64,000 bases of DNA, taken from contig CAVZGO010000003.1 in assembly GCA_963774935.1 (NCBI GenBank), positions 1-64,000 of the forward strand. Direction: 5' to 3'. Below the pieces are notes generated by a model that saw only the letters and a program-made list of their open reading frames with translations, was not told the origin of the DNA and searched no databases. This stretch comes from CAVZGO01 sp963774935 (GTDB lineage Bacteria; Chloroflexota; Anaerolineae; Anaerolineales; UBA4823). Positions 26,718 to 35,016 of the stretch are shown here, in pieces (the stretch's first letter is position 1; each line of letters begins with the position of its first letter). The position numbers were made by a program, and so were the translations under genes.

Positions 26718-26740
26718 GTGAATAAATTCACAATATGTGA
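26718..26740. promoter_or_regulatory. Overlapping inverted repeats upstream of the hydrogenase operon
   Basis: GTGAAT-AA-ATTCAC (26718-26731) overlaps TCACA-ATA-TGTGA (26728-26740): three alternating GTGA/TCAC half-sites about 110 bp before the first hydrogenase gene. They could be sites for a dimeric regulator. A TATACT at 26796-26801 is a possible -10. The rest of 26635-26848 shows no gene. Confidence 0.35.
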
Positions 26741-26848
26741 TGAATGTAATAACAAAAATATGACCAACATCGGATGGTATATTTCAGAAGAGTACTATAC
26801 TTATGTTGATTTGGTCTATTGAGGTCATTATCGACCAGGACGGGTTCA

Positions 26849-27418
26849 ATGTTTAATTTATTCGTCGTTATTTGTCTGTTAATCTGTGCCTACTCGGTGA
26901 TAAGGTCGGCGCGGTTGTTGAATGCTGCAATATGGTTAGCATTAACGAGCGCCCTGGTTTCTATCCTTATTTATAAACTTGGCGCTCCTGAAGTCGCTGC
27001 AATCGAGTTGAGTGTTGGCGCTGGTTTGGTGACGGTATTGTTTGTGTTTGCATTCAGCATCACTGGTCAGGTGACGATTGATGAGCTATCCATAGTCCCT
27101 CGATGGTTGGCATGGGCGTTCGTGCTTGCATTAATTTTCCTGATTGGGTGGTACCTTTATCCACTACCATTGGAGAGTGAGCTCGCAATCCAGACTGATT
27201 TTCGGCACATGTTGTGGCAGCAACGTGGTTTGGATGTGATCGTGCAGATCGTTTTGGTCTTTTCTGGAGTGATGGGACTGTTAGGATTGCTTTCTGAAAG
27301 CGGGCGTATCGATAGCGTGCGCCGGGAGAAGCGCCCAAGCATGGAGGAGCTGCCGAGCTTGCCTGCCGATTCCGGTAGCCAAGAGCCAGACCACGGATAT
27401 CTGGAGGACGTACCATGA
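26849..27418 (+). CDS. MbhD/MbhE-like fused subunit of membrane-bound hydrogenase
   Basis: 189 residues from ATG 26849 (the TTG at 26819 lacks a better site). The first half has three helices with LLNAAIWLALTSALVSILIY and GAPEVAAIELSVGAGLVTVLFV, the DUF4040 pattern of MbhD and MrpB-type subunits (NuoJ-like). The second half adds two helices and RGLDVIVQIVLVFSGVMGLLGLL, resembling MbhE. The C-terminus is a charged tail. In Mbh these two lie between the antiporter-like pump and the rest of the membrane arm. First gene of a nine-gene run; its stop overlaps the next start (ATGA). Confidence 0.8.
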   Translation: MFNLFVVICLLICAYSVIRSARLLNAAIWLALTSALVSILIYKLGAPEVAAIELSVGAGLVTVLFVFAFSITGQVTIDELSIVPRWLAWAFVLALIFLIGWYLYPLPLESELAIQTDFRHMLWQQRGLDVIVQIVLVFSGVMGLLGLLSESGRIDSVRREKRPSMEELPSLPADSGSQEPDHGYLEDVP

Positions 27419-27732
27419 ATAGTTTACTTACGACCGATAATATTATTCTGATAGCTGTCGTCGGTCTGCTTGGCATTGGTTTGTACGGATTGCTGGTGAT
27501 CCGTAATCTAATCAAGATGGTGGCAGCACTCCAGGTGCTGGTTAAGGCCGCGGTTATCGCCCTCGTGTTAGCAGGCAAAATTAGCGGTCAACCAAGCCTT
27601 GGACAAAGCCTGGCAGTCACGGTTATTGTGGCAGATACGATTGTGGCTGTCATTGGCCTGGCTTTGGCTGTGGCAATACGCCAGCGGATAGGTTCATTGG
27701 ATTTGAGTCATTTGAACTCTTTGAAAGGATAA
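27415..27732 (+). CDS. NuoK/MrpC/MbhG-like membrane subunit
   Basis: 105 residues with three helices; the segment LLGIGLYGLLVIRNLIKMVAALQVLVKAAVIALVLAG and the closing VIVADTIVAVIGLALAVAIRQR match NuoK/MrpC. NuoK carries membrane glutamates used in proton transfer; here the equivalent positions hold Lys/Asp rather than the usual Glu pair. Start overlaps the upstream stop by 4 bp. Confidence 0.88.
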   Translation: MNSLLTTDNIILIAVVGLLGIGLYGLLVIRNLIKMVAALQVLVKAAVIALVLAGKISGQPSLGQSLAVTVIVADTIVAVIGLALAVAIRQRIGSLDLSHLNSLKG

Positions 27733-27735
27733 CGC

Positions 27736-29526
27736 ATGCAAACCACGTTGGTTTTACTAACAATCCTCATCCCGTGGCTCGGTGCATTCCTTGTTTGGAT
27801 AGCAGGTTGGCATAGATTTTCCAGACCCCAAACTCCGCGGCTCCAGAATACCTTAGCGGTAATATTCTCAGGTCTGGCGGGTGTTTGTGCTCTTGCGTTA
27901 TTGCCTCTTGCAAGTAATCAATCTCTGTTAGGGATACCAGCCGGAGCATATTTTGGTGAGATTTCATTTGTGGCGGATGGACTTTCTGTGCCTCTAGCAA
28001 TAATTGCGACAGTAATCGGCTGTCTGGCAGTGATTTTCTCAATTGACTACATGCGTGGGGATCCAAACCTGGGACGTTATTACTTTTTTGTGTTGTTATT
28101 CATCGGTGCAATGGCAGGTCTGGTTTTTAGCGGCAGTATATTATTTCTTTTCTTCTTTTGGGAAATCACGGCGTTATGCTCTTATGGCTTGATTTCTTTT
28201 TATAACGATGATCCAAAAGCAGTTAGAGGCGGTATCAAAGCTCTAATAATCACCTCACTCGGTGGAATTGGTCTATTTATCGGAGGGTTGATAGTTTATT
28301 CATATCTGGGAACCTACGAAATAAAGATCATCCTGTCAATGATGGGAAATCTGCCGAAGGAAATTGTCGCCGTTCTCGCTTTCGGTTTCATTGCAGCAGC
28401 CGCGGCAAAATCTGCACAATTTCCGTTCCATACCTGGTTGCCCGATGCGATGGAAGCACCTACTCCGGTCAGCGCTTTAATCCATGCTGCAACCATGGTA
28501 AACGCAGGGGTTTATTTGCTAGCTCGATTTTTCCCAGCTTTTGCTGATGTTGCCTATTGGAAAGAGACTGTCACCTGGGTTGGTGTGATATCTGTTCTGA
28601 TCGCTGGTTTGATGGCATCGGTTGCGCTAGATTTAAAAAGGGTGCTGGCGTATTCAACGATAAGCCAGTTGGGATATATGATTTACGCGATCGGTGCAGG
28701 GGGTGTTTTCCCAAGTCAGTTTCACCTGTTCAATCATGCAATCTTTAAGGCATTGCTTTTTCTGAGTGCCGGTGCAATTATTCACACGATCGGTACCCGC
28801 GACCTGAGACTGATGGGTAAACGAATTGTCACCATGCCATTTGTTCGAGCTGTTTTTATTATCGGTGGTTTAGCCTTAGCGGGAATTCCCTTCCTGAATG
28901 GTTTTTGGAGCAAAGAGCTGATCCTGGAATTAGGATTTTCGCAAACCTCCAGACTGGCATATGCACTGGCTTTACTATCAGCCGGAATTACGGCATATTA
29001 CACCTTGCGGGTGATTTGGAAAGTGTTTTACGCTGAAGAGAAAACTGCCGAAAACAATGTTGAGGTACACGGGCATGCTCACGATGCACCCATCGCGATG
29101 CGTGTTGCACTGATTCCTCTCGCCTTTGGCGCCCTTGTATCATGGCTCCTGGCGGGTCCGCTCAATGAGCTGATGATCACCACACTTCCAGAGAGTGGGA
29201 TCACCGAAATGAGCACCGGCGAGATGATCGTTGAAATTATGACCGCGCCTCTGACATATGTAGCCCTGAGTGTGATTGCTCTTGGATTAGCGGCATGGCT
29301 TTTGCGCAATCGCTTAAAGCCGGTTGCGCGTTCTCTTCAACCAATCTACAGCGCGGCTAGCGCTGAGTTTGGATTTGAAAAGGTCAATGACTGGGTAATA
29401 TCTGCAGTTCAGGGAATATCGAAAGCCCTCCAACCACTACAAACCGGTGAGCTGAACTGGAATTTATTGGGCGTAATTTCTGGAATTCTCATTTTGATGG
29501 TCTGGTTAGTATGGATGGCAGGATAG
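27736..29526 (+). CDS. NuoL-like proton/ion-pumping subunit of group 4 hydrogenase
   Basis: 596 residues, about 15 helices. Antiporter-family landmarks: FFFWEITALCSYGLISFYN (helix 5 Glu), AAAAKSAQFPFHTWLPDAMEAPTPVSALIHAATMV (helix 7 Lys, helix 8 His region; the motif spans about residues 218-253), LKRVLAYSTISQLGYM, NHAIFKALLFLSAGAI and FWSKELILE (helix 12 Lys). A long C-terminal extension with extra helices fits NuoL/MrpA-N type rather than NuoM/N. It would move H+ or Na+ driven by hydrogenase turnover. Starts 3 bp after the NuoK-like gene. Confidence 0.93.
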   Translation: MQTTLVLLTILIPWLGAFLVWIAGWHRFSRPQTPRLQNTLAVIFSGLAGVCALALLPLASNQSLLGIPAGAYFGEISFVADGLSVPLAIIATVIGCLAVIFSIDYMRGDPNLGRYYFFVLLFIGAMAGLVFSGSILFLFFFWEITALCSYGLISFYNDDPKAVRGGIKALIITSLGGIGLFIGGLIVYSYLGTYEIKIILSMMGNLPKEIVAVLAFGFIAAAAAKSAQFPFHTWLPDAMEAPTPVSALIHAATMVNAGVYLLARFFPAFADVAYWKETVTWVGVISVLIAGLMASVALDLKRVLAYSTISQLGYMIYAIGAGGVFPSQFHLFNHAIFKALLFLSAGAIIHTIGTRDLRLMGKRIVTMPFVRAVFIIGGLALAGIPFLNGFWSKELILELGFSQTSRLAYALALLSAGITAYYTLRVIWKVFYAEEKTAENNVEVHGHAHDAPIAMRVALIPLAFGALVSWLLAGPLNELMITTLPESGITEMSTGEMIVEIMTAPLTYVALSVIALGLAAWLLRNRLKPVARSLQPIYSAASAEFGFEKVNDWVISAVQGISKALQPLQTGELNWNLLGVISGILILMVWLVWMAG

Positions 29527-29532
29527 GGAAAT

Positions 29533-31083
29533 ATGTTCAATAACCAACCTCTCACCTGGCTCATCGCGATCCCGCTCATATCAGCTCCATTAATATATTT
29601 AGTGGGGAGGGTTCCTATACATTTTCGCAAGGCCACTGATTGCAGATTCTCACGGTGGCTAGCTCTCGCGGTATTGATTCTGGCATGGATACCACTGATC
29701 TTGACCTGGCAGTCCTTTAATCAAACCGGACCCATTCTCATAAAATCCAATGCGATAGACTTAAAGTTTGATGGGTTGAGCTTGCTTGTTTCCATTGTAA
29801 TTTTAAGCCTGGGCACTCTGGCGGTTTTATCTTCTCACGAGCTCATGCGAGATGATGTCGGAGAAGAAAAATATTACGCGATGTTGGTTGCGATGGTCGG
29901 AGTGATGATTGGGCTTGGCATCGCTGCGGATATGTTTAATTTATGGATGTGGTTTGAAGCGATGGCAGTGAGCTCCTATTTACTGGTGGTATTTTATCGA
30001 AAAGAACCAGCATCGCTCGAGGCAGGTGTGAAATATGTAGTACAGAGCGCCACCGGCTCCGTATTGGTTTTGTTGGGAATATCGTTAGTCTTGATGCAAA
30101 TTGGAAGTGTAAATATGGCAGTTGTAGCAAAGGAAGCTGGAAAGACACCGCTTCTTTTGTTGGCTGGTGGATTTTTTATTATCGGCTTTGGGGTAAAGGC
30201 GGCATTGGTGCCTCTGCACACCTGGCTGCCGGACGCACATTCCCAAGCACCCAGCAGCATCAGTGCGATGCTATCCGGGGTTGTGATCGAGATGGGCTTG
30301 ATCGCAATGCTTCGGTGTATTGGTCCCCTGACTGGGACAAACGGAGCGGGGTATTCACCAGCTATATGGGGTGGTGTACTGGTCGTTGTAGGGATGTTCA
30401 ACCTGATCATTGGCAACTTTATGTCATTGAGGCAAAAGTTGATAAAGAGAATGCTAGCTTTCTCCAGCCTGAGCCATATGGGTTACATCCTGTTTGGCAT
30501 CGGATCTGCATTGATCGCTGCTCAGCTGGTTGGTTTCCAGGGAAGTTTATTTCATTTGCTCAATCATGGGCTGATGAAAGGGTTAGCCTTCTTTGGTGTT
30601 GGCGCATTCATGTTTGCACTGGCGGGTACACCCCAGGTAGGCGACAGTGAACAACGATCCCGCCATGCACCACTTTACATTAGCGATCTGGCAGGTGCGG
30701 CACAAAAATACCCATTGGTCGCATTATCCCTGAGCATCACCCTTCTAGCTCTGGGCGGTTTACCACCTTTCGCCGGATTTATGTCGAAATGGCAAATCTT
30801 TGTGGCAGGTATGAAAACCGGGCAATGGCAAATTGGGCTGCTGGTGGTTTTTGCTGCCCTCAATAGCGTGCTCTCATTGGCTTATTATGCACCAATAGTG
30901 AGTGTAATGTATAAGCAGAAGCCGTCTGACGCGGTTTCCCAAGGGGGACCTGTACCGTCTCGCATCGTTATACCGTTATTGCTGATCGCGTGCGGAATTA
31001 TTGTCTTTGGTTTCTGGCCATCTTTAGTGGACGGAGTCACCGGTCCGGCTGCTCAAGCATTATTTTCTACATTCTATCGGTGA
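29533..31083 (+). CDS. NuoM/MrpD-like proton/ion-pumping subunit of group 4 hydrogenase
   Basis: 516 residues, 14 helices. Landmarks: MWFEAMAVSSYLLVVFY (Glu), GFGVKAALVPLHTWLPDAHSQAPSSISAMLSG (Lys; His), KRMLAFSSLSHMGYILFG, NHGLMKGLAFFGVGAFMF and AGFMSKWQIFVAG (Lys). This is a second, distinct antiporter-like subunit; archaeal Mbh has a single MbhH, so this complex may translocate more ions per H2. Starts 6 bp after the NuoL-like gene. Confidence 0.92.
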   Translation: MFNNQPLTWLIAIPLISAPLIYLVGRVPIHFRKATDCRFSRWLALAVLILAWIPLILTWQSFNQTGPILIKSNAIDLKFDGLSLLVSIVILSLGTLAVLSSHELMRDDVGEEKYYAMLVAMVGVMIGLGIAADMFNLWMWFEAMAVSSYLLVVFYRKEPASLEAGVKYVVQSATGSVLVLLGISLVLMQIGSVNMAVVAKEAGKTPLLLLAGGFFIIGFGVKAALVPLHTWLPDAHSQAPSSISAMLSGVVIEMGLIAMLRCIGPLTGTNGAGYSPAIWGGVLVVVGMFNLIIGNFMSLRQKLIKRMLAFSSLSHMGYILFGIGSALIAAQLVGFQGSLFHLLNHGLMKGLAFFGVGAFMFALAGTPQVGDSEQRSRHAPLYISDLAGAAQKYPLVALSLSITLLALGGLPPFAGFMSKWQIFVAGMKTGQWQIGLLVVFAALNSVLSLAYYAPIVSVMYKQKPSDAVSQGGPVPSRIVIPLLLIACGIIVFGFWPSLVDGVTGPAAQALFSTFYR

Positions 31084-31092
31084 GGTAGGATT

Positions 31093-31407
31093 ATGAAATC
31101 TATTTTATTGACGCCGCCTATCGCATTTGTAATATTTGTAATCCTCGGACTGGCTTTATCTGCACTGGGTCGTTGGCTGGCTGGGCGTGGCGAATCCTCC
31201 AGTTTGAAATCATCGATCGTATCAGGAGGAGAAGTGCCTCCAACGCTGGCAGGAGCACCTGGTTACCAGCCATTTTTTGTTATTGCTTTATTTTTCGCAA
31301 TTCTGCACCTGGGTGTGTTGATGTTAGGCTCTGGATCTCCTAGTTGGATGTCTATTGCATATACCAGCGGTTTAATTTTAATATTGGTTGCAATCATGCT
31401 TGGTTAA
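31093..31407 (+). CDS. Small three-helix subunit in the NuoA/MbhI position
   Basis: 104 residues. One N-terminal helix, a charged loop, then GYQPFFVIALFFAILHLGVLMLG and a third helix. The layout and position before the NuoB-like gene match NuoA or MbhI, which join the ion-pumping arm to the hydrogenase module. The acidic FDxE motif of NuoA is replaced by an uncharged ILHLGVLML, so homology is inferred from topology and context. Confidence 0.6.
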   Translation: MKSILLTPPIAFVIFVILGLALSALGRWLAGRGESSSLKSSIVSGGEVPPTLAGAPGYQPFFVIALFFAILHLGVLMLGSGSPSWMSIAYTSGLILILVAIMLG

Positions 31408-31423
31408 GTATTGGAGGTAAAAA

Positions 31424-31918
31424 ATGGAACAGGGATTAGTGCAACGAACAGTAAATGGTCTCTTGACATGGGCAAGAACCAATTCATTGTGGGCAATTCA
31501 CTTCAATAGCGGTTCATGTAATGGCTGTGATATTGAGATTCTCGCGACATTCACCCCGCGTTATGATCTGGAGCGGCTGGGCATTCGATTACAAGGCAGC
31601 CCCCGACATGCTGATGTGTTGGTATGTACAGGCCCTGTAACCCGACAGGCACGTGAAAGATTGCTGCGGGTATACGCACAAATGCCAAACCCAAAATTTG
31701 TTGTCGCCGTCGGATCATGCGCAATTTCAGGTGGGGTATTTCAAGGTTGCTACAACATTGTCGGGCATATCGATGAAGTGATACCAGTCGATGCCTACGT
31801 TCCCGGCTGCCCACCAAGACCTGAAGCAATTATCGATGGGGTGGTCAAATTAATTACCAGTTTGACTGTGCAATCGAGAATCAAGGACAACCCTGTTGAA
31901 AAATCACTAACGGTCTAG
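31424..31918 (+). CDS. Hydrogenase small subunit (NuoB/MbhJ-like)
   Basis: 164 residues. Binds the proximal [4Fe-4S] cluster next to the NiFe site. Cys32 and Cys35 (GSCNGCDIEILA), Cys99 (GSCAISGGVF), Cys109 and Cys129 (VPGCPPRPEAII) give the NuoB-type ligand set plus one extra. No Tat signal, as expected of cytoplasm-facing group 4 enzymes. GGAGGT lies upstream. The large subunit begins 11 bp later. Confidence 0.94.
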   Translation: MEQGLVQRTVNGLLTWARTNSLWAIHFNSGSCNGCDIEILATFTPRYDLERLGIRLQGSPRHADVLVCTGPVTRQARERLLRVYAQMPNPKFVVAVGSCAISGGVFQGCYNIVGHIDEVIPVDAYVPGCPPRPEAIIDGVVKLITSLTVQSRIKDNPVEKSLTV

Positions 31919-31929
31919 GAGAACTGAAA

Positions 31930-33510
31930 ATGACTGATGAGATCGTTCTACTTGTAAATAACACTCCGATTGGGCATTACGCAAAGGCTGCGGTGGTACC
32001 TGAACCAAACAGGTTGGACCTGATTATTGACCAGCTAGATTTAACATCCGCAGTTGAGGCATTGATAGATGCGAAGTGGGGGTATTTATCTGCTATCACC
32101 GGATTGGATTTGGGACCGGAAGATGGCAGAATGGAAGTCCTCTACCATTTTTGCCGCGGAGCAGAAATCCTAACATTGCGTGTAGTCATATTCCGTAACG
32201 ATGCTCATGTTCCAACAATCAGCCACCTCATTCCGTCCGCATCATTATACGAGCGGGAGCTAATGGAGATGCTTGGGGTAAATGTTATCGGAACTTTGGA
32301 TCCCCGCCGCCTCTTCCTTCCTGATGATTGGCCGGCTGGCAGTTATCCACTGCGGAAGGATTATGTTCACGTTGAACTTTCTGAAGAATATGTCAAAAAA
32401 GTACATGATACTGATGATGAATCTAATCATGAGAAATTTATAATTCCAATCGGTCCACAGCATCCGGCATTGAAAGAACCTGGTCATTTTGAATTTTCCT
32501 TGGAAGGGGAGCTTGTAACCGGCGCGTCTGTCCGGTTGGGGTACGTCCATCGAGGAATTGAAAAAGGATGTGAGGCGCGAAATTGGGCTCAATGTCTTTA
32601 TTTGTTGGAACGAATTTGTGGGATCTGCTCCCACTCTCATGCTTATGCGTATAGCAATGGTGTAGAACGCCTGGCTGGTATTGAGGCGCCACCACGTGCC
32701 CAGGCAATTCGTGTACTTGTTGCAGGGTTGGAACGTATTCACAGCCACTTGTTGTGGCTAGGCGTTTCTGCGCATGAAGCTGGATTTGACACATTATTCA
32801 TGTACTCCTGGCGAGACCGGGAAGTGGTCATGGATCTGCTGGAAAAGATTACTGGTAATCGCGTGAATTATTCAGTAAATATACTTGGTGGGGTGAAGTA
32901 CGACCTGAACGAAGTGCTGATAAAAGATATCCGGGAAGGGATCCAATTTTTGGATAATCGAAGCAATCATTACCTGAATGTCGTGACGAAGGACGCTGCC
33001 TTCCTTCAACGAACACGCGGCATTGGGGTTTTAACCAATAATGAAGTTGAGCGTTTAGGTTTAGTTGGGCCAATGGCACGCGCATCTGGTGTTGCCCGAG
33101 ATGTTCGTGTTGAGGCTCCTTATGGTGGGTATAACCAATACCTGGTTAGCATGGTGCGAGAAACAGCTGGAGATCTAGAGGCAAAATTTGTTATCCGCAT
33201 TAACGAATTGTTCGTTACGTATAATGCAATTTTGTCTATCCTGGATCATTTACCGGGTGGTGATTTGGCGGTTCGCTTTCCCAGAAAAATTCCAGCCGGA
33301 GAAACAATTAGTCGTGTCGAGGCTCCACGCGGAGAATTATTTTATTTCATCAAGTCTGCTGGTGGAGAGGGACCAGAAAGAGTTCATGTCCGAACTCCAA
33401 GTATATGTAATTTTGCCTCGATTGCCAGTCTTGTTGTGGGTCATCAAATGGCAGATGTGCCTTTGATCCTTGCGAGCATAGATCCATGTTTCAGTTGCAA
33501 TGATCGATAA
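31930..33510 (+). CDS. Group 4 [NiFe]-hydrogenase large subunit, NuoC-NuoD fusion
   Basis: 526 residues. Residues 1-150 are a NuoC-like domain (WGYLSAITGLDLG, YERELMEMLGVNVIG, PLRKDYV). Residues 165-526 are NuoD/HycE-like. Both NiFe motifs are intact: RICGICSHSH (Cys230, Cys233) and DPCFSCNDR (Cys520, Cys523), so this is a hydrogenase and not a complex I subunit, which lacks these cysteines. The N+D fusion resembles HycE/HyfG. The chain ends exactly at the Arg of DPCxSCxxR with no C-terminal extension, so endoproteolytic maturation seems unnecessary. Reaction: reversible 2H+ + 2e- to H2. No hyp maturation genes are in the window. Confidence 0.96.
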   Translation: MTDEIVLLVNNTPIGHYAKAAVVPEPNRLDLIIDQLDLTSAVEALIDAKWGYLSAITGLDLGPEDGRMEVLYHFCRGAEILTLRVVIFRNDAHVPTISHLIPSASLYERELMEMLGVNVIGTLDPRRLFLPDDWPAGSYPLRKDYVHVELSEEYVKKVHDTDDESNHEKFIIPIGPQHPALKEPGHFEFSLEGELVTGASVRLGYVHRGIEKGCEARNWAQCLYLLERICGICSHSHAYAYSNGVERLAGIEAPPRAQAIRVLVAGLERIHSHLLWLGVSAHEAGFDTLFMYSWRDREVVMDLLEKITGNRVNYSVNILGGVKYDLNEVLIKDIREGIQFLDNRSNHYLNVVTKDAAFLQRTRGIGVLTNNEVERLGLVGPMARASGVARDVRVEAPYGGYNQYLVSMVRETAGDLEAKFVIRINELFVTYNAILSILDHLPGGDLAVRFPRKIPAGETISRVEAPRGELFYFIKSAGGEGPERVHVRTPSICNFASIASLVVGHQMADVPLILASIDPCFSCNDR

Positions 33511-33545
33511 TCATTAACCGATTACCTTAAGAGAAAGCGATTATC

Positions 33546-34469
33546 GTGGAGACTCTACAAATCATAAGTGCATTTCTAATTTTCCCAAGTGGGGGCTTTG
33601 TGCTCCTTTCAGGGATGGCGTATGAATGGTTGGAACGTAAGGTTGTAGCCCGTCTACAGAACCGGGTTGGACCACGCTGGTTCCAACCTGTCGCGGACGT
33701 GATTAAGTTATTGGGCAAGGAGGAGATAGAGCCACAGGGTGCTAATCGATGGTTGTTCATTTCATTGCCAATCATCGGACTTGCAGGCGCATTAACAGCT
33801 GCACTCTACGTTCCGATAGCAGGCTTTGAGCCGGCTTTCAGCTTTCCTGGCGATCTCGTAGTTACCCTTTACCTCTTGAGTTTGATGACCATGTGCATTG
33901 GTCTGGCGGGGACGAATACAGCCAGCCAGTTTTCGATACTCGGCGCCACGCGAGCCTTGACACAGGTGTTTGCGTATGAAGCGCCGTTTTTACTTGCTCT
34001 CTTAGGTCCAGCCATGCTGGCAAACACCTGGCAGATATCTGAAATCAATATTTATGCCAGCAGCCGTTGGCTGATATTAATCCAACCTGTCGGCTTTGTG
34101 ATTGCGCTTATTGGCTTAATGGGAAAATTAGAGCTGCCGCCTTTCGACGCACCGGAGGCGGAGACAGAAATTGTGGCCGGGGCATTGACTGAATATAGCG
34201 GGCGAGGTTTGGCGTTATTCCGTCTCGGTAAAAATGTCGAAATGATCGTTGGATTAACCCTGGTAGCAGCTTTCTTTCTTGGTGGTTTGAATAATCCGCT
34301 TGAATTCGTTTTAAAAACAGTATTCCTGCTCGTAATATTGTCTGTAATTTCAGCTCTGCTCACCCGCCTTCGAATTGACCAGGTGGTGCGAGGTTGGCGC
34401 TTTGGTGCTTTATTGGGATTGCTACAAATATTAATTTTGATTATTTGGTTGGTAGTTACGGAGGCTTAA
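33546..34469 (+). CDS. NuoH/MbhM-like membrane anchor subunit
   Basis: 307 residues from GTG 33546, eight helices. Signature EWLERKVVARLQNRVGPRWFQPVADVIKLL and the charged PPFDAPEAETEIVAGALTEYSGRGLALFRL loop (about residues 197-227) are the conserved NuoH sites where the redox module couples to the membrane arm. Positioned between large subunit and ferredoxin-like subunit as in mbhLMN and complex I. Confidence 0.94.
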   Translation: METLQIISAFLIFPSGGFVLLSGMAYEWLERKVVARLQNRVGPRWFQPVADVIKLLGKEEIEPQGANRWLFISLPIIGLAGALTAALYVPIAGFEPAFSFPGDLVVTLYLLSLMTMCIGLAGTNTASQFSILGATRALTQVFAYEAPFLLALLGPAMLANTWQISEINIYASSRWLILIQPVGFVIALIGLMGKLELPPFDAPEAETEIVAGALTEYSGRGLALFRLGKNVEMIVGLTLVAAFFLGGLNNPLEFVLKTVFLLVILSVISALLTRLRIDQVVRGWRFGALLGLLQILILIIWLVVTEA

Positions 34470-34470
34470 C

Positions 34471-34893
34471 ATGTTTAGAGTAGCGATGATCAGTGATGTG
34501 GTCAACAGCATCTTCAAGCGCCCGGTCACGCAGCGCTATCCGGAGATCCGCGTGGCGCCGCCCGAGCGTTATCGTGGGCGCCTGATCTGGAATCCGGAGG
34601 CTTGCACGGGATGTGGCTTGTGTGTCAAAGATTGTCCTTCGGATGCCATCGAGTTCCTGGTGAATGATAAAAAGGCGAAGGCATTCGTCTTCCGTTACAG
34701 CGCTGACCGCTGTACTTTCTGCGCCCAGTGTGTGAAGAATTGCCGCCAGAACAGCATTGTCCTGGATCCCGCGCAGTGGGAAATGGCAAGCTTGAATAAA
34801 AGCAGTTTCGAGACGATCTTCGGCAAGGAAGATGTGATCGCAGCCTGGAAAAAGGCACAGCAGGCGGAAGCGCCTGAAGCCAGCGCGGGATAA
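34471..34893 (+). CDS. 2[4Fe-4S] ferredoxin-like subunit (NuoI/MbhN-like)
   Basis: 140 residues. Two cluster motifs: CTGCGLCVKDCPSDAI and CTFCAQCVKNCRQNSI, the second lacking the usual Pro after its last Cys. It passes electrons from soluble ferredoxin to the small subunit. GGAGG lies inside the end of the previous gene; start is 1 bp after it. GC content jumps at the start of this gene (line 34501-34560 is 40/60 G+C) while the NuoH-like gene is AT-richer. It is the last gene before a strong terminator. Confidence 0.93.
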   Translation: MFRVAMISDVVNSIFKRPVTQRYPEIRVAPPERYRGRLIWNPEACTGCGLCVKDCPSDAIEFLVNDKKAKAFVFRYSADRCTFCAQCVKNCRQNSIVLDPAQWEMASLNKSSFETIFGKEDVIAAWKKAQQAEAPEASAG

Positions 34894-34917
34894 TGTATGC
34901 TAACCTGAATCGATCGT

Positions 34918-34956
34918 ATCTGCTCATGCGGTGCCAACCGGATGGGCAGATTTTTT
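34918..34956 (+). terminator. Strong terminator of the hydrogenase operon
   Basis: Long imperfect hairpin: ATCTGCTCATGCGGT pairs with ACCGGATGGGCAGAT around the loop GCCA, followed by TTTTTT. It defines the operon end 25 bp after the last gene. Confidence 0.92.
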
Positions 34957-34997
34957 ATATTTAAGGAAACTCGCAGTTAATTTTTCCTAAAAAGGAC

Positions 34998-35003
34998 TAT
35001 AAT
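34998..35003 (+). promoter_or_regulatory. Candidate -10 element of the kinase-less sensor gene
   Basis: TATAAT 13 bp upstream of the ATG at 35017, after the terminator. -35 unclear. Implies a 5' leader of only a few bases. Confidence 0.45.
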
Positions 35004-35016
35004 TGTCAATAATGTC

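Noticed and set aside
31930..33510. Reading the operon as respiratory complex I (nuo)
   Set aside because: The NuoD-like subunit keeps all four NiFe cysteines, and there are no NuoE/F/G genes; complex I NuoD lacks these cysteines.
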